Origin: Cladorrhinum sp. PSN259
Taxonomy: Eukaryota > Ascomycota > Sordariomycetes > Sordariales > Podosporaceae
Length of the DNA: 64,000 nt
Assembly: GCA_033725935.1 (NCBI GenBank)
Contig: MU867144.1
Coordinates: forward strand, 1 to 64,000
Direction: 5' to 3'
In this document: positions 22,162 to 33,124 of the stretch, in pieces
How positions within the stretch are numbered: position 1 is the stretch's first letter
Layout: the number at the start of each line of letters is the position of its first letter
The notes under the pieces: generated by a model
Told to the model about the DNA's origin: nothing
Databases searched by the model: none
The model's input: the letters and a program-made list of their open reading frames with translations, nothing else
Position numbers and translations under genes: made by a program

Positions 22162-22407
22162 GGCGAGCAAGGGAAAATGATGGGGGATAAAAGGCTAAAC
22201 GTGATGGGAGGGAATTCGTTTTGACCCATTGAAAGAAGCCACATTAATATCTAACGTACGTTTTAAGATCCGCGACCACAGCATATCAGGCATCCAGCGC
22301 TACAAGTGACGTGGGGTTTGTGGCTGTGGTTGTGGCTGTGGTTGTGGCTGTGGCTGCATCGGCTAAAGTACTGTTGTATCCGTACCTGTATTCTTATTTA
22401 ACTTTTA

Positions 22408-22428
22408 CCGTTATCGGGCAAAACCGGA
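22408..22428 (-). repeat. Dispersed dyad motif, copy 1
   Basis: The minus strand reads CCGGTTTTGCCCGATAACGG, one mismatch from the motif seen at 22692, 31505 and 55515. The centre GTTAT-GCCCG-ATAAC is a short inverted repeat in the other copies. Confidence 0.45.
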
Positions 22429-22540
22429 AGCTGTACATCTATATAAACTTGGTTGAAGTTGCCCATCTTAAAGATGATGGTTTGAGGAATAATGTTGATG
22501 ACAAATAAATGCAGCTTGGATTAAATGTTTAGTAATTTAC

Positions 22541-23249
22541 TAGGCGATTAATCGGGGGGCACCCCCTTTTTAATATTTAGGCACCCCCAACACTTGATCG
22601 GTCGGCACCCTCTTTTTAATAAATAGGCATTCCCTTTCCGGGCTAGGGGTTACACTCACAAAAAACCTCCCACTTATAAGAAAACCTGCTCCGGTTATGC
22701 CCGATAACGCTCAGAATCAACAACGAAGAAAACCTACCATTTGCCAAAAAAAAACCCCAAAAAAACCTCATATTTATAAAAGAATCTACCACTATTACTT
22801 TCCTCCTCTAACAACCAACTTCCTCCCACTTACAAAGAAACCTCCCACTTGCAAAGAGACCTCCCACTCATTTGGCTGTAGATCCTAGTCTTTTAAATAC
22901 GCGTAAAAGACAAAAGGTCTTCAGAAAATTTGGCTTAATCTGGGTAATGTTCAGAGAGTAAAAGTTATTTACTGTGGAATGAAGGCATGCAAAGACAATG
23001 AAGAAGAATGTAATGAATTGAATGATGTGGGAAGAAAGAATCCCATAAAGTACTAACCCCATACTAAAACGGCTGGCTATTGCATATGTTGGGTTTGCCT
23101 CGCCTGCAGTAGGGTGGGCCATACATAAAACTTACTTATATAACACTAACCTGGGCGGGGGTGCCTATTTATTAAAAAGAGAGTGCCTACCGATTAAGTG
23201 TTGGGGGTGCCTAAACATCAAAAAGGGGGTGCCCCCCGATCAGTCGCCA
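22541..23249. mobile_element. MITE-like element with ~95-bp terminal inverted repeats
   Basis: The left end (22541-22637) and the reverse complement of the right end (23249-23148) share TCGGGGGGCACCCCC, TTTAGGCACCCCCAACACTT, ATCGGT.GGCAC and TTTTTAATAAATAGGCA. Between them lie repeated CCTCCCACTT units at about 22668, 22823, 22842 and 22860, which could be subterminal transposase-binding repeats. There is also one copy of the dispersed dyad motif. The inner frames (63 codons plus, 84 codons minus) resemble no transposase. The length (~710 bp) and long TIRs fit a non-autonomous DNA transposon. Target-site duplication could not be fixed. Confidence 0.65.
22690..22712 (+). repeat. Dispersed dyad motif, copy 2
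   Basis: TCCGGTTATGCCCGATAACG followed by CTCAGAAT, inside the MITE-like element. Confidence 0.5.
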
Positions 23250-23344
23250 TTTACTGCTCTAGGTAATAAATAACCATCCGATAAAGGTCTTAATAAATAC
23301 CATGGTACTAGAGGATGGATTTTCCTAATGATTATTCTCTAATT

Positions 23345-26305
23345 CTAATCACTATCGCTACCATTGTCACCACTGTTACCTTCCCCGCCGCTCCCACTTT
23401 CGCTGCCATCTCCTCCATCACTACTATCCCCACCACTACCATCACTATTATCTCCATCGCTACCATTCCCTTCATCGCTGCCATCTCCTCCATCGGTACC
23501 ATCTCCGCCACTACCATCAGTATTATCTCCATCACTGCCATCTCCATCACTACCTTCTCCATCACTACCTTCTCCATCACTGCCGCTATCTTCGCTGCCA
23601 CCTTCTCCGTCGTTGCCATCTTCATCACTGCCTTCTTCACCACCATCTTCTCCATCGCTACCGTCCTCTCCATCATTCCCTTCTTCACCACCACTGCCTT
23701 CTTCGTCATCACTGGCTTCTTCACCACCGCTGCCTTCTTCACCACCATCTTCTCCATCGCTACCGCCATCTCCATCACTACCATCTTCGCCACCGCTGCT
23801 GTCTTCGCCGCCATCTTCTCCACCGCTACCATCTTCTTCACCACTTCCAGTTTCATTCCTACCCTCGTCTTCCTCTTCGCTACTACCTTCACTAGCGCCA
23901 CCATCTTCCTCGCCTTCCTCGTTTTCCCGGTCGCTGCCACCTTCCCCATCCTCAGTGTCTTGGACAGCACTGGCGTCTTCTGCGCCGCTGGCATCTTCTC
24001 CACCACTTGCGTTATCCGCACTGCTATTCCGGTCCTCCCCACCGCTACTACTATAATCTTCCTGGTCGCTAGCAGTACCATTGGCTCCAGGATCGTCTTT
24101 AGCATGCTTTTTCTTCTCAGCGATGCCCTTGTCGCGACGGCCATGCCCATCGTCATCCTCCTGTCCGGCTTTTTTTTCATTCTTGCTTCCACCTTTTTCT
24201 CCAGTTTCGTTCTTGTGAGCGTGTCCATCCTTTTCTTTTCCTTTAGGCTTCTTGTCCTTTGGCCCCGTTTCCCCTTTCCCAATGTCTCCCTTTTTGCTCT
24301 TGCCTCCAGCCTTGGAACGGCTCTCGCCGCTTCTTTCCGCGTGCTTGGCTTTCTCAGCGGCTTTCACCTTCTCGTCCGGGGCGACCTTAGCGTCCTTGGC
24401 CCCGCCTTGAGGAGCGCTGTTCTTGGCTTTCTTTTCGCCGGGGGTGCTGGCGGTCTTGATGGGGGCCGGCTTTGCCTTTTGCCCCTTGGTAGAGAGGCCA
24501 GACTTGGGACCGGTTGCGGCCGGTGCTAGGCTTCTAGAGCTTTGTTTGTGTTTCTTGCCGGCGGCGGCGTGCAAGCTTCCTTTTTCTGCCTGGGATGGTG
24601 CTTGGGCATTTTCAGGCTGAGCGGAAGGGGTACTAGGTTTGACAGGTTTCGGTTGCTTTGAACCCTCCCCACCAGCTTTTTTAGATAGTGCCTTGGAGGC
24701 TGTGGCGGCGGCCGTGGTGGTGGTGGTAGCAGATGGCATGGACCGCTCTCTCGCCTGCGATGATGCGCCAGGTTTCTTCTCGGTCCCTTCGGAACGTTTC
24801 GCCGGAGACTTTGGCGTTTCGGGTTTCTGCGCCTTTGGCTTGCCTATGTTGGCGGCCCGGACCGAATCACTAGTGGATGGAGATGATGACTTGGTTTTGG
24901 TGGCGGAGGAGATCGGCTTTTTCGCTTTTGACCCCGACTGACCTTTCCCGCTTGGACTTGCAACCCGATGTAGGCTCTGAGGGTGACCCGCAAAAGGCAC
25001 CTTTGGTTGCGGCGGCAGGCCCAGGCCGGTCTCAAGGAACTGAGAGGAAGCAACGGGAATGGGCCCCTGGGATGACGAACCCAGGGCCGTCACCAGACCG
25101 GTGGTCGGCGGAGAGCCTGGACCAGCAAGGACCAACTCTTTCGGGGCGATTTCCTTCTCGGTCAGAAAGAGTGCTATCTGGGAGGCTGGTCCCTTTGGGG
25201 TCGTATCGGCTAGCATCATGTACTCCGAGAGCGCCGTCGTTTCGGCCGGGCTGTCGAACGGGATCAATTTCTGGCGACTCCAGTTGCTTGTCCACTTTAG
25301 GAATGGGGCCGCAGGTATGGCCGCTGATGCCATGGGAGCTTCGAGCTCAAAGACCGGAGATTGAAGTCCCGGTATCGCTGCCTTTATCTTTTTGGGATTT
25401 GCCGCCGCTTTCACGCCTGCAACGACAGAAGCCATCGAGATCTTTGGCTTGGCAGATGCAGTGAGCGTAGATGAAGTGTATTTTTTGCTTTCAGACTGGG
25501 GTCTTTTGTTGGAACCCTTGGGGCTCTTGGGCGACCCGGGAAGCTCGGCTGGATCGACGGGGTCGCTGCCCTGTTTCGCGCCCGACGCTTTTGTCTTGGT
25601 TGACGCGGTCTTGCGCGGAGCCTTGGAGGCCGGCTTCGGCTTCTTCTTCTTCTCCTCCTCCTCTGCTGGAAATGGGTTACCGGCTTTTGTGGAAATAGCC
25701 GCGTCAAGCTCCGCTCGATATTCTGCTAGCGGACTCCAACCCTTGGTCAGATGGAGCTGATCGATGTAGAACGGCTTTTCTTCCTTCTTGAGCCATTCCC
25801 ATGCATCAGGCGTATCGGGACTCGATGGAATCGAGACAACAGAGGGTTTCAAGGCAATGACAGGTTTAGACGTCTTCTGGTCCATCTCCTTTCCCTGCTG
25901 AGAGGCCAAATGGGACTTGGCAAAGGGCTCAGTCCCGGCTTGGTATGCTGCGGGAAGGTGAAATAAGTCGGAAGATTTGGCAGATGGCTGGACTTCGGGC
26001 TTGAGCCAGCCAGCAGATGAGGGAGTCTTGACGGCAGGGCCATGATGTCCCGGCAAGAAATTGAAGCCATCAGGAACCGCAGTGTCACAGCAACGACTGC
26101 AAAGCTTGCTGGTGTCAAGGTAGCTAATGTTGTCGGTGGTTGTGTGAAAGAAACCGAGTCGGTTGGGATACTTTGAGTCATCTCCATTTGGTCTGTACTT
26201 GGGAAAGTGAGGGCACGTGAGGGCCCGTCCAGTGAGCAGCCCGGCAAGAGCCTCGGCCGAGCCAGCCTGGTGGGGGGAGGATGAAAGGGCAGAATCCGTG
26301 GACAT
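23345..26305 (-). CDS. 986-aa low-complexity protein with acidic Gly/Ser/Asp/Glu tail
   Basis: One uninterrupted frame from the ATG at 26305. The N-terminal ~190 residues are ordered-looking: CPHFPKYRPNG, then a CSRCC cluster, and a WEWLKKEEKPFYIDQLHL segment. The middle (about 200-740) is rich in Lys, Pro, Ser and Ala, with many KPSTPS/KTKS-type stretches. The last ~230 residues are dense acidic repeats (GSDGEDGG-like), produced by GGN-GAN codon repeats. I do not recognise the family. The long open frame on the opposite strand (23315-24529) is a by-product of this repeat. It is divergent from the ankyrin gene at 26868 with only 562 bp between starts, which suggests shared control. It may be a nucleic-acid- or chromatin-binding or scaffold protein, but that is speculation. 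Confidence 0.65.
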   Translation of the reverse strand: MSTDSALSSSPHQAGSAEALAGLLTGRALTCPHFPKYRPNGDDSKYPNRLGFFHTTTDNISYLDTSKLCSRCCDTAVPDGFNFLPGHHGPAVKTPSSAGWLKPEVQPSAKSSDLFHLPAAYQAGTEPFAKSHLASQQGKEMDQKTSKPVIALKPSVVSIPSSPDTPDAWEWLKKEEKPFYIDQLHLTKGWSPLAEYRAELDAAISTKAGNPFPAEEEEKKKKPKPASKAPRKTASTKTKASGAKQGSDPVDPAELPGSPKSPKGSNKRPQSESKKYTSSTLTASAKPKISMASVVAGVKAAANPKKIKAAIPGLQSPVFELEAPMASAAIPAAPFLKWTSNWSRQKLIPFDSPAETTALSEYMMLADTTPKGPASQIALFLTEKEIAPKELVLAGPGSPPTTGLVTALGSSSQGPIPVASSQFLETGLGLPPQPKVPFAGHPQSLHRVASPSGKGQSGSKAKKPISSATKTKSSSPSTSDSVRAANIGKPKAQKPETPKSPAKRSEGTEKKPGASSQARERSMPSATTTTTAAATASKALSKKAGGEGSKQPKPVKPSTPSAQPENAQAPSQAEKGSLHAAAGKKHKQSSRSLAPAATGPKSGLSTKGQKAKPAPIKTASTPGEKKAKNSAPQGGAKDAKVAPDEKVKAAEKAKHAERSGESRSKAGGKSKKGDIGKGETGPKDKKPKGKEKDGHAHKNETGEKGGSKNEKKAGQEDDDGHGRRDKGIAEKKKHAKDDPGANGTASDQEDYSSSGGEDRNSSADNASGGEDASGAEDASAVQDTEDGEGGSDRENEEGEEDGGASEGSSEEEDEGRNETGSGEEDGSGGEDGGEDSSGGEDGSDGDGGSDGEDGGEEGSGGEEASDDEEGSGGEEGNDGEDGSDGEDGGEEGSDEDGNDGEGGSEDSGSDGEGSDGEGSDGDGSDGDNTDGSGGDGTDGGDGSDEGNGSDGDNSDGSGGDSSDGGDGSESGSGGEGNSGDNGSDSD

Positions 26306-26867
26306 GATGCTGGGGAGGGTGGATGTTGCGTGTTGCCTTACCTAGCGAGCAACGCTCAGAGTGTGCTGGTGTGGCAATTATGTCTCTCCGTTTCGTGCAG
26401 GGAAATACTAGAACAGCGAGATCGAATCAGTCAGTCTGGCCCCATCTCGTTGCAGAGCCTCATGCAGGCTGCTGGCCCTGAAAACCATTATGTGGAACTT
26501 TGGGGTAACACAGCCAAAGAAAAGGTTTGGGCAAGTATAGCCGAAGGCTGGTTCGGTCCATTGTAAGCCACCATCACCTCGGCCTAGGCAGATGAAGACA
26601 GCTGCATACATCACATCTGCACATTCATGCGAGGATGGCAAGGCTCTCGGACCCCTGTTTGCGGGGAGGTGCTGCTTTGAATTGTCGCGCGACCCGCCGA
26701 ACTCGATCAAATATTCGGTTGCATGGCGGAACGTAAGTTCAGAGCAGGATTCACCCCCCTTCGCGCTTTGTCACATTGAACCTGGATCAAAACGTATCTG
26801 CAAGCCCGAGGGCGACTCCTTTCATCCAACTTTCCCAATCGCCTAAAACGAAATTCCAGTGCTAAAG
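26306..26867. promoter_or_regulatory. Shared divergent promoter region
   Basis: The start codons of the low-complexity gene (minus, 26305) and the ankyrin/coiled-coil gene (plus, 26868) are 562 bp apart, so both must be driven from here. I see no strong TATA box. Small frames inside (26330-26566, 26592-26846) have no family features. Confidence 0.5.
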
Positions 26868-29800
26868 ATGGACGCAATGGAAACGACGGTTGAGAGTATT
26901 GTGGAATCCAAGGGTGCGATTACGGTCATCACCGAATTGGGCCCACCCCGATTCTCTTCGAACCTGGAAATGCCAGAGCTCCTCCACCCCACACTACCGA
27001 CATTCAAACCCACCTACATCACAGATGAGGACCGTACCCGCGCCGACGAGCTCATGACGGAGCAACGCCGCAAAGATAAGAAAGAAAAGAAGATTAAGAA
27101 AGGGGAACCCTTCGGCTACAAAGAAGCCAACCCTGTTCTCGACGACATCGTCAACGATGCCTCCACGTGTTCCTCTCGGTCCCCGGGGTTATTCGAAGCG
27201 CTGCTTCAGAGCGGGGGGAACGTTAGCGTCGCTCGGCCCAAGAGCACAAACGTGATGAAATTTGTCATTCGCAAGGACCAAACACAGCAACGAAGCGACC
27301 TTCTTGCCCGTGCCACGGCGAACTGCACCATCGAGGCCGTCCGGATTCTAGCTACATCCGACACCGCTGACGAAACCTCTAAGAACGAGGCGCTTCCGTC
27401 CGTCATCCGCCGGAATGAGCCTGTCAAGTCCCACATTTTGATTAATGCCGGGGCTGACGTTGAGCCGCTGCATCAGGAATTCCTCGATGCCGTCGATAAG
27501 GGCTGGGACGAGATGGTCGCCGTCCTGTTCCTGGGAGCAAAACAGCCATGTCAGTCCTGCCGCGACGAGGGACTAGTGAAGGCGGTCCTTAAGGGCTCCG
27601 CGAGGAATCTTCGGCTCCTCCTCGAAAAGGGTGCCGATGCTGAGTTCAAGAATGGAGCCGCCTTACAACGGGCAATGACAGATGGACGGCAGGACCTGGT
27701 TGCCGCCCTCATTGCATCGAAAAAACCGCCGTCGTCGCAATCCCTCGACGGCGCCCTCGACATAGCATACAGGAGCGCCAGGATGGCCAATGACAAGGCC
27801 AAGAAGTACTGGATGATGGAGCGGTGTCTCCAGGCCGGAGCAGCGGGCGTCAAGACAAACCAGGCTCTCGCCGACGCATGCAAGGAGGGCCAAGAGGACC
27901 TCATCGACTTGCTGCTCGCACACAATGCATCAGTCAACCACGATTCGGGAAAAGCCATCCGGTTTGCCGTCACTAGCAAGCAGCCCGCACTCCTTACGAA
28001 ACTCTTGCAGGGGAAACCGTCCAACGCCACCATGGCAATCTCGATGCCCTTTGCTGTCGCAGTGGACGACCTGGATACGGCCCACTCCCTCGCGTTCCTC
28101 CTCCTCGCGGCGAACCTTCGCGGCGATTCCGTGGCCTCGGCACTCATCGCCGTCGTGTCAAAGTCGCTGAAAGTCGAAAGCCCCAGCGGTGCCGACACGA
28201 GCACCCAAGACGCCCACCTGAACCTCATCCGCCTGTTGCTCAACGAGGGCTCCGCCGACGTCAACTTTGACAGCGCCAAATGCTTGCTGCTGGCCACGCA
28301 AGGCGGTCGCTCCGACATACTCTCCCTCCTCCTCCAACATGCCCATCCCTCCGAAGCCTCTCTCAACGCCGCTTTCCCGCTCGCCGTGGCTCTAGCCGAC
28401 GCTTCGCTCCGGCTGGAGATGGCGACCATGATTCTCGACGCTGGGGCCAAAGGGGCGGTCGTCGACGACGCGCTCGTGGCATCGGCAAGCACGGGAGCCG
28501 AGGGTGCGGCTCTGACGGCGGCGATACGGAAAAGGAGCTCGGTCGATTACAACGGGGGCGCCGCCCTCGTCGCTGCTGTCCGGTCGCGCTGCCTACCACA
28601 GATGCAAGCATTGTTGACCGAAGATGCGTGCCCATGCCCTGCCACTATGGACTCCGCGTGGGCCGAGGCGGATAAAATCACCGATAGCGGCCAAGCACGA
28701 CTCGAAGTGTTCAAGACGCTGCTGACGGCTCCCGGCAGAGGCATCGTTAGCGGAGATCTGCAGGATGAGTCGCTTGCCGTTGCCGCCGCCCAAGGAAGCT
28801 ATGGGCTCCCCATATGCGCGCTGCTCCTGGAGCACGGGGGTGCGTCGCCTGAGCGGCAGGACGCTAAGGCGCTCGTGGCAGCTGCCCGCGGGCTTCACCT
28901 CGGTGTGTTGCAGCTGCTGGCGGGGTCGGTAGGCTCGGATACGGCTGCCGCTGTGTGGAGGAGGGTGTTTGATGCGTTTACCGATGACGAGCAGCCCGAG
29001 TGGCTTCAGCCCCGAGGGCTCGAGGTTGTTCATTTCCTCGTGCAACACGGAGCGTCGGGCGACGAGGTGGATGCCGCCTTCTGCAAAGCCGCCAGGCTGT
29101 ACCAGCAAGATGCTGTGGAACTCCTGGCCACGGCCATCGCCCCTCGGGTTGTCGACCTGGCTCTGGCCTTCGCCATGGATAGCGACGATTGGAAGGCACT
29201 CGACAACCGGGGACTCTGGCTGATCCATTTGCTGCTGGAGCGGGGCGTGGAGCAGCAGTACGTCAACACAGAGTTCCTCCGAGCCGCAGACGCTTACGCC
29301 CGGGGTGACGCGCCAGGCGCCGTCATTGACACGTTTACGACGGTCGGGCTCCGGGCCGACGTCAACTTCCAGAACGGGGAGCCGCTGCAAATTGCCATCC
29401 GCCATGGAAGTGTCGCGCTACTCAAGAAGCTGTTGGCTAGTGGCCGAGTGACTAAGGAGACCATGTCGCTTGCGTTCGCCGAGGCCATTATATCAACCCA
29501 CGAAGAAGCCGTTGTATTCTCGCTCCTTGAGGCTCTTGCCAGCATTCCCGGCGCGATGCCCGACATTGCGGTGCCGCCCGAGGGGTACCAACCTCCGTTG
29601 TTCGCCTGCTTGGCGGCCCACCCACAGTCCGCCAAGCTGGCCAAGCAGTTGATCGATCTGAATTGCGACATCAACGCCGAGGTCGAGCATTATCTCTACG
29701 ACGACGAAGAGGTTGCTGCAGAGCCGGCAAATGTGCTCGCTTGGGCTCTGAGTCTACCCGAGAAGAAGATTGGATCTGCAGTTATTACCACCCTCATCGA

Positions 29801-31397
29801 GAGGAAAGGTGAGCATCTCGGCCCCCCCCACCCCCAGCAACCGAAGATAATTCGGCAATCGATCCCCGTTTGAGAGAAAATTGCATCGTCTAATTTATGT
29901 GCGTGATATTTGGCAGCCAATGTCCGGTTCACGGCGAAAACCTCCAAGGCAACTCCTCTAATCCTCGCGGCCAAGACCGGTCGAGGCGACATCGTAGCCG
30001 CGCTTATCAAAGCAAAGACAAGCGTTTCCGCGCGCGACTGCTTCGACCGATCCGCCCTCTTTTATGCCTCCAGGATCGGCGACGTTGAAGCGGTCAAGGC
30101 GCTGCTCAAGGCCAAATCCCCGATCAATGACGGCAGCCTCCAGGAGGCAGCCAGGAACCTCCACAGCGAGGTAGTTGCAGCCCTCGTCAAGGCCGGGCAC
30201 AGCGCCGACTTTCCGAGCAGCAAAGAGCAGCACCAAGGTCGCACAGCCATGCAAGAAATGGCGCTCATGTGCGACGCCTCCAGCCACGCTGCTACTGCCG
30301 TGGAGGAAACGCTCAGGGCCATCCTCAAGGGAAAGCCGCGTCTGTTGGAGACGTCGCGGGGGAAGAACGCCTTGTTTCTCGCCCTGGACAATTCCCACCC
30401 TATACCCATCACCAAGGCCCTTCTCGACTGCGCCATGTGGGAGCACGTCAACAAGCCAGACAACGTCTTTGTGACAACCGACGAGAGGGGGGCCAAGTAC
30501 TTCTTTTCCCCTACCATGTACGTGTCCTTGGGTCTGTCGCAAGGCCCCAGGAGCGACAACGAGGCGCTGGTCAACCTGCTGCATGACAAGCGCTGCGAGG
30601 ATCGATTTTACGCAGAGGAAGGCGCCGAGCAGCCTGGAAACGCCGTCGGGATGCCGCAGAACATACTGGATGCGGAGCGCAAGCGCAAGGACCACGAGGA
30701 GAAGATCAGGAAGAAAGAGCTAGAACACCAGCTCAAGCTTTTACACACCGCCCAAGAGGCAAACCTCAAGGAGGCGATTGAGCGCGCCAAGCACGAGGAA
30801 AAAATGTTCCGCGAAGACGAAACGGCCAGACAGAAGCAGGAGAACAAGGACATGCTCCACCAGCAGGACTTACTGCAAAAGGCCCAGAAAGCCGAGCAAA
30901 GCCAGGGCATCATGGCCAGCACCACGGCACTCAAGATGCAGCTGCAGGAAGCCCAAGAGGCGTCCAAGAGGCGCGCCGCCGAGGCCCGAGCGGCGTTTGA
31001 GCTGCAGCAGAAGGAGCGCATGATAGAAGTCAAGAACGACGGCCTGGCCAAAGAGCAAGCGCTCAAGCTCAGCTTCACCGAGCAGGCTGCCAAGCAAAAG
31101 CTGGCGCTGCAGGAGCGGCAGCACCGGCTCACGGCAGCCGCGAACGAGCAGAAGCTGCTGACGGCGCAACACATGGCCAGCACGCGCGAAATCGAGGCGA
31201 AGCGCAAGTTGGCTATTAAAGAGAAGCAAGACGAGTTGGCGCTGAGGTTGATGAAGGGGACCCAGGCGGAGAAGCGCAAGGTGCACGAGATGAAGATGAA
31301 GGAGATGCACGCTAAGGGAGAACAGTTGAAGCTGACTCTGTTGGATAAGCACTTTTCCGGCCAAAGCAAGAATCTGAAAAGGATCACGGCCAGTTGA
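26868..31397 (+). CDS. 1,473-aa ankyrin-repeat protein with C-terminal coiled coil
   Basis: Two exons (26868-29808 and 29917-31397), with intron GTGAGC...TTGGCAG in matching phase. After a Lys-rich segment (~60-80, KDKKEKKIKKGEPFG), about 25 degenerate ankyrin-like units fill residues ~120-1100 (for example ARNLRLLLEKGADAEFKNGAAL and KATPLILAAKTGRGDIVAAL, the latter in canonical form). A bridging block with FFSPTMYVSLGLSQGPRSDN follows. The final ~260 residues form a long charged coiled coil (ERAKHEEKMFREDETARQ and similar). There is no P-loop, so this is not a STAND ATPase itself. Large ankyrin proteins of this style are common in HET/STAND-rich fungal regions. Probably a scaffold or receptor partner; function unknown. 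Confidence 0.75.
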
Positions 31398-31502
31398 AAG
31401 ACGGGATTCAGTCGCTGATTGTTCTTTTTTTTTTCTTTTTTTCTTTTTCGGATATCTGTCACCTTTGTCTGGAAAACCCCTTCGCGATAAGTACTGTATG
31501 TT

Positions 31503-31525
31503 TTCCGGTTATGCCCAATAACGCT
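31503..31525 (+). repeat. Dispersed dyad motif, copy 3
   Basis: TTCCGGTTATGCCCAATAACG followed by CTCAACTTGAAATTG, ~110 bp after the stop of the ankyrin gene, hence probably in its 3' UTR. Confidence 0.45.
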
Positions 31526-31748
31526 CAACTTGAAATTGAACAAGAAAAAGAAGTACTGTCTATAGTTCACGAAACCTAAATAAACTGAAATCTGGGCCCG
31601 CCTCTTAGTTGTCTGAGGATAATACCAAAATGATAAAACAGCATTCCAAATCCCAGCCCAATTGCAAGTTATCGTTCACACAAGTCTAAGCCAGCCCCCA
31701 ATGAATCTTATTGCATACTGCATACGGATACTGTCAACTGTCAAGCAC

Positions 31749-31888
31749 AAGCATCATGTCAATGCCAAGACAGCGCTAGCGTGCGTGCTGCCACCCCACC
31801 CCCTCTGCTCGGATCAGAGGGCTGCTGCAGTTGGTGATCTGGCACGCACGCTAGCGCAGTCTTAGCATTTGACATGATGATGATGCTT
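31749..31888. repeat. ~40-bp imperfect inverted repeat between convergent genes
   Basis: Arms 31749-31788 and 31842-31888 share AAGCATCATG, TCAA.TGC.AAGAC and GCGCTAGCGTGCGTGC in opposite orientation around a ~53-bp centre. It sits between the 3' ends of two convergent genes, so it could be a hairpin in either 3' UTR or a small foldback element. Confidence 0.55.
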
Positions 31889-31935
31889 GTTTTAAAAGGA
31901 GTAGCCCACGCCTCGAGACCCCAGCTTATTGCCGC

Positions 31936-32973
31936 CTATGGTGCCGGTAGGCGTTGGCGGCGCTTGGCCCACCGCACCTTGATCGCGAAAACCCACTCGT
32001 CGAAATACATATACAGGGCATAACCAGCCAATAACAAGGTGACGATGATGCCTGCCAGCACCACAATGATGCCCAGCCATCGGTAAGCATCCCAGACCCC
32101 TCCCAGCGCCGCCGTGGTCCCTTGACTGGTGCGCTCCGCACACTCCAAGCCCCGCACGCTCACCACCAGCTGTGCGGCGCCCAGAACACACGAGAGAACG
32201 GCAAAGACAAATAGCAAGGTGCCAAAATATCGTGCAAAGTAGGCCGCGTACTGGGTGGGGATGTGCTCGTAGTCCCTTTGGCTCAGGATAAACATGGCGT
32301 AAAAGTTAAGCCTGGTCAGGCGCAGCTCGCCATAGTGGTATCGGCTCGAGACGTCGTCGTCCGAAATGGCACTGTCGAAGGCCGATATGAAGGCGCAAAA
32401 GGCGGGCCATGTCACCGGTTCGGGCACAAGGCCGATGGACTGGGCTATGGTGAAGTCCGACTCGTGCCGTATGAGGTACCGGTAGGTCCGGATGTAACCC
32501 AAGGCCGCTCGCCGGATGGGCTCGGCCACCGCCGTCTCGAGCGGGGGAGGGCGGGAGGAGGACAAGGCGGTGGGCGCAAGGTAGGTCGACCAAAAGGCGT
32601 ACGAAAGCAGGTAGGCGGGTAGTGGCTTGATGAAGATGCGTTCGTAGTACCACACCAGATGGAGGCGCGGGGACTCGGTAATGATAACGTCACGGCCTAT
32701 GACGCGCTGACGATGAAGGGGCCGGATATTCGCGCTGGACTGGCTCGAAAGCATCCAAAGGTGAGGAGCCATTGTTTCAAGGTCGGCGCAGCAGAACTCG
32801 GATTCCAAGAAGGCAACCAGTCGGGAAGGATCTGGGTCGTCGAGACGGATGAGGGGGTGCCCTGGCAGGGCGTCTCCGAGGCTGTTGCTGGGGACACGCG
32901 GCGACCCTGAGCCAGAGTTGGGATACGGATACAGTTGGGTTGCAGCGGTAAACGGGCACTTACCACTCGCCAT
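31936..32973 (-). CDS. 345-aa fungal membrane protein of unknown function
   Basis: The frame runs from the ATG at 32973. An in-frame 69-base GTAAGT..CTCAG stretch just after codon 4 could be an intron, which would shorten the protein by 23 residues. Recognisable blocks are HPLIRLDDPDPSRLVAFLE, APHLWMLSSQSSANIRPLHRQ and HLVWYYERIFIKPLPAYLLS. Two strong membrane helices follow near the C-terminus (about 250-275 and 300-325), then a basic tail. The family is common in Hypocreales/Sordariales genomes with no characterised member that I can name. It neighbours the ankyrin gene tail to tail and is divergent from the NB-ARC receptor at 33817. Confidence 0.65.
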   Translation of the reverse strand: MASGKCPFTAATQLYPYPNSGSGSPRVPSNSLGDALPGHPLIRLDDPDPSRLVAFLESEFCCADLETMAPHLWMLSSQSSANIRPLHRQRVIGRDVIITESPRLHLVWYYERIFIKPLPAYLLSYAFWSTYLAPTALSSSRPPPLETAVAEPIRRAALGYIRTYRYLIRHESDFTIAQSIGLVPEPVTWPAFCAFISAFDSAISDDDVSSRYHYGELRLTRLNFYAMFILSQRDYEHIPTQYAAYFARYFGTLLFVFAVLSCVLGAAQLVVSVRGLECAERTSQGTTAALGGVWDAYRWLGIIVVLAGIIVTLLLAGYALYMYFDEWVFAIKVRWAKRRQRLPAP

Positions 32974-33124
32974 GTTGACGGTTGCCTAGCTCAATGGGCT
33001 CTCATTTCAGAAAAGTACGCATGAACCCCAAGGCAGAAAAACGTCGTCGTTTGGCGTCTTTGCTTTGTAATTGTCTTTTCTTCGGTCGCCCCATCGATGT
33101 GAAAGATTGCGGACCATCAAAGTC

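Noticed and set aside
22318..22356. GTGGCTGTGGTT microsatellite and its 65-codon frame
   Set aside because: Short tandem repeat in intergenic DNA; the frame is an artefact of it.
23315..24529. 404-codon plus-strand frame rich in Ile/Thr/Ala/Phe
   Set aside because: It is the complement of the acidic GGN-GAN codon repeat of the minus-strand gene. No start context, splice sites or domain; a composition artefact.
24877..25464. 195-codon plus-strand frame
   Set aside because: Lies fully opposite the low-complexity gene, with no family features.
27551..28492. 313-codon minus-strand frame
   Set aside because: Antisense to the ankyrin exon, whose repeats are convincing. GC-rich coding DNA often leaves the opposite strand open.
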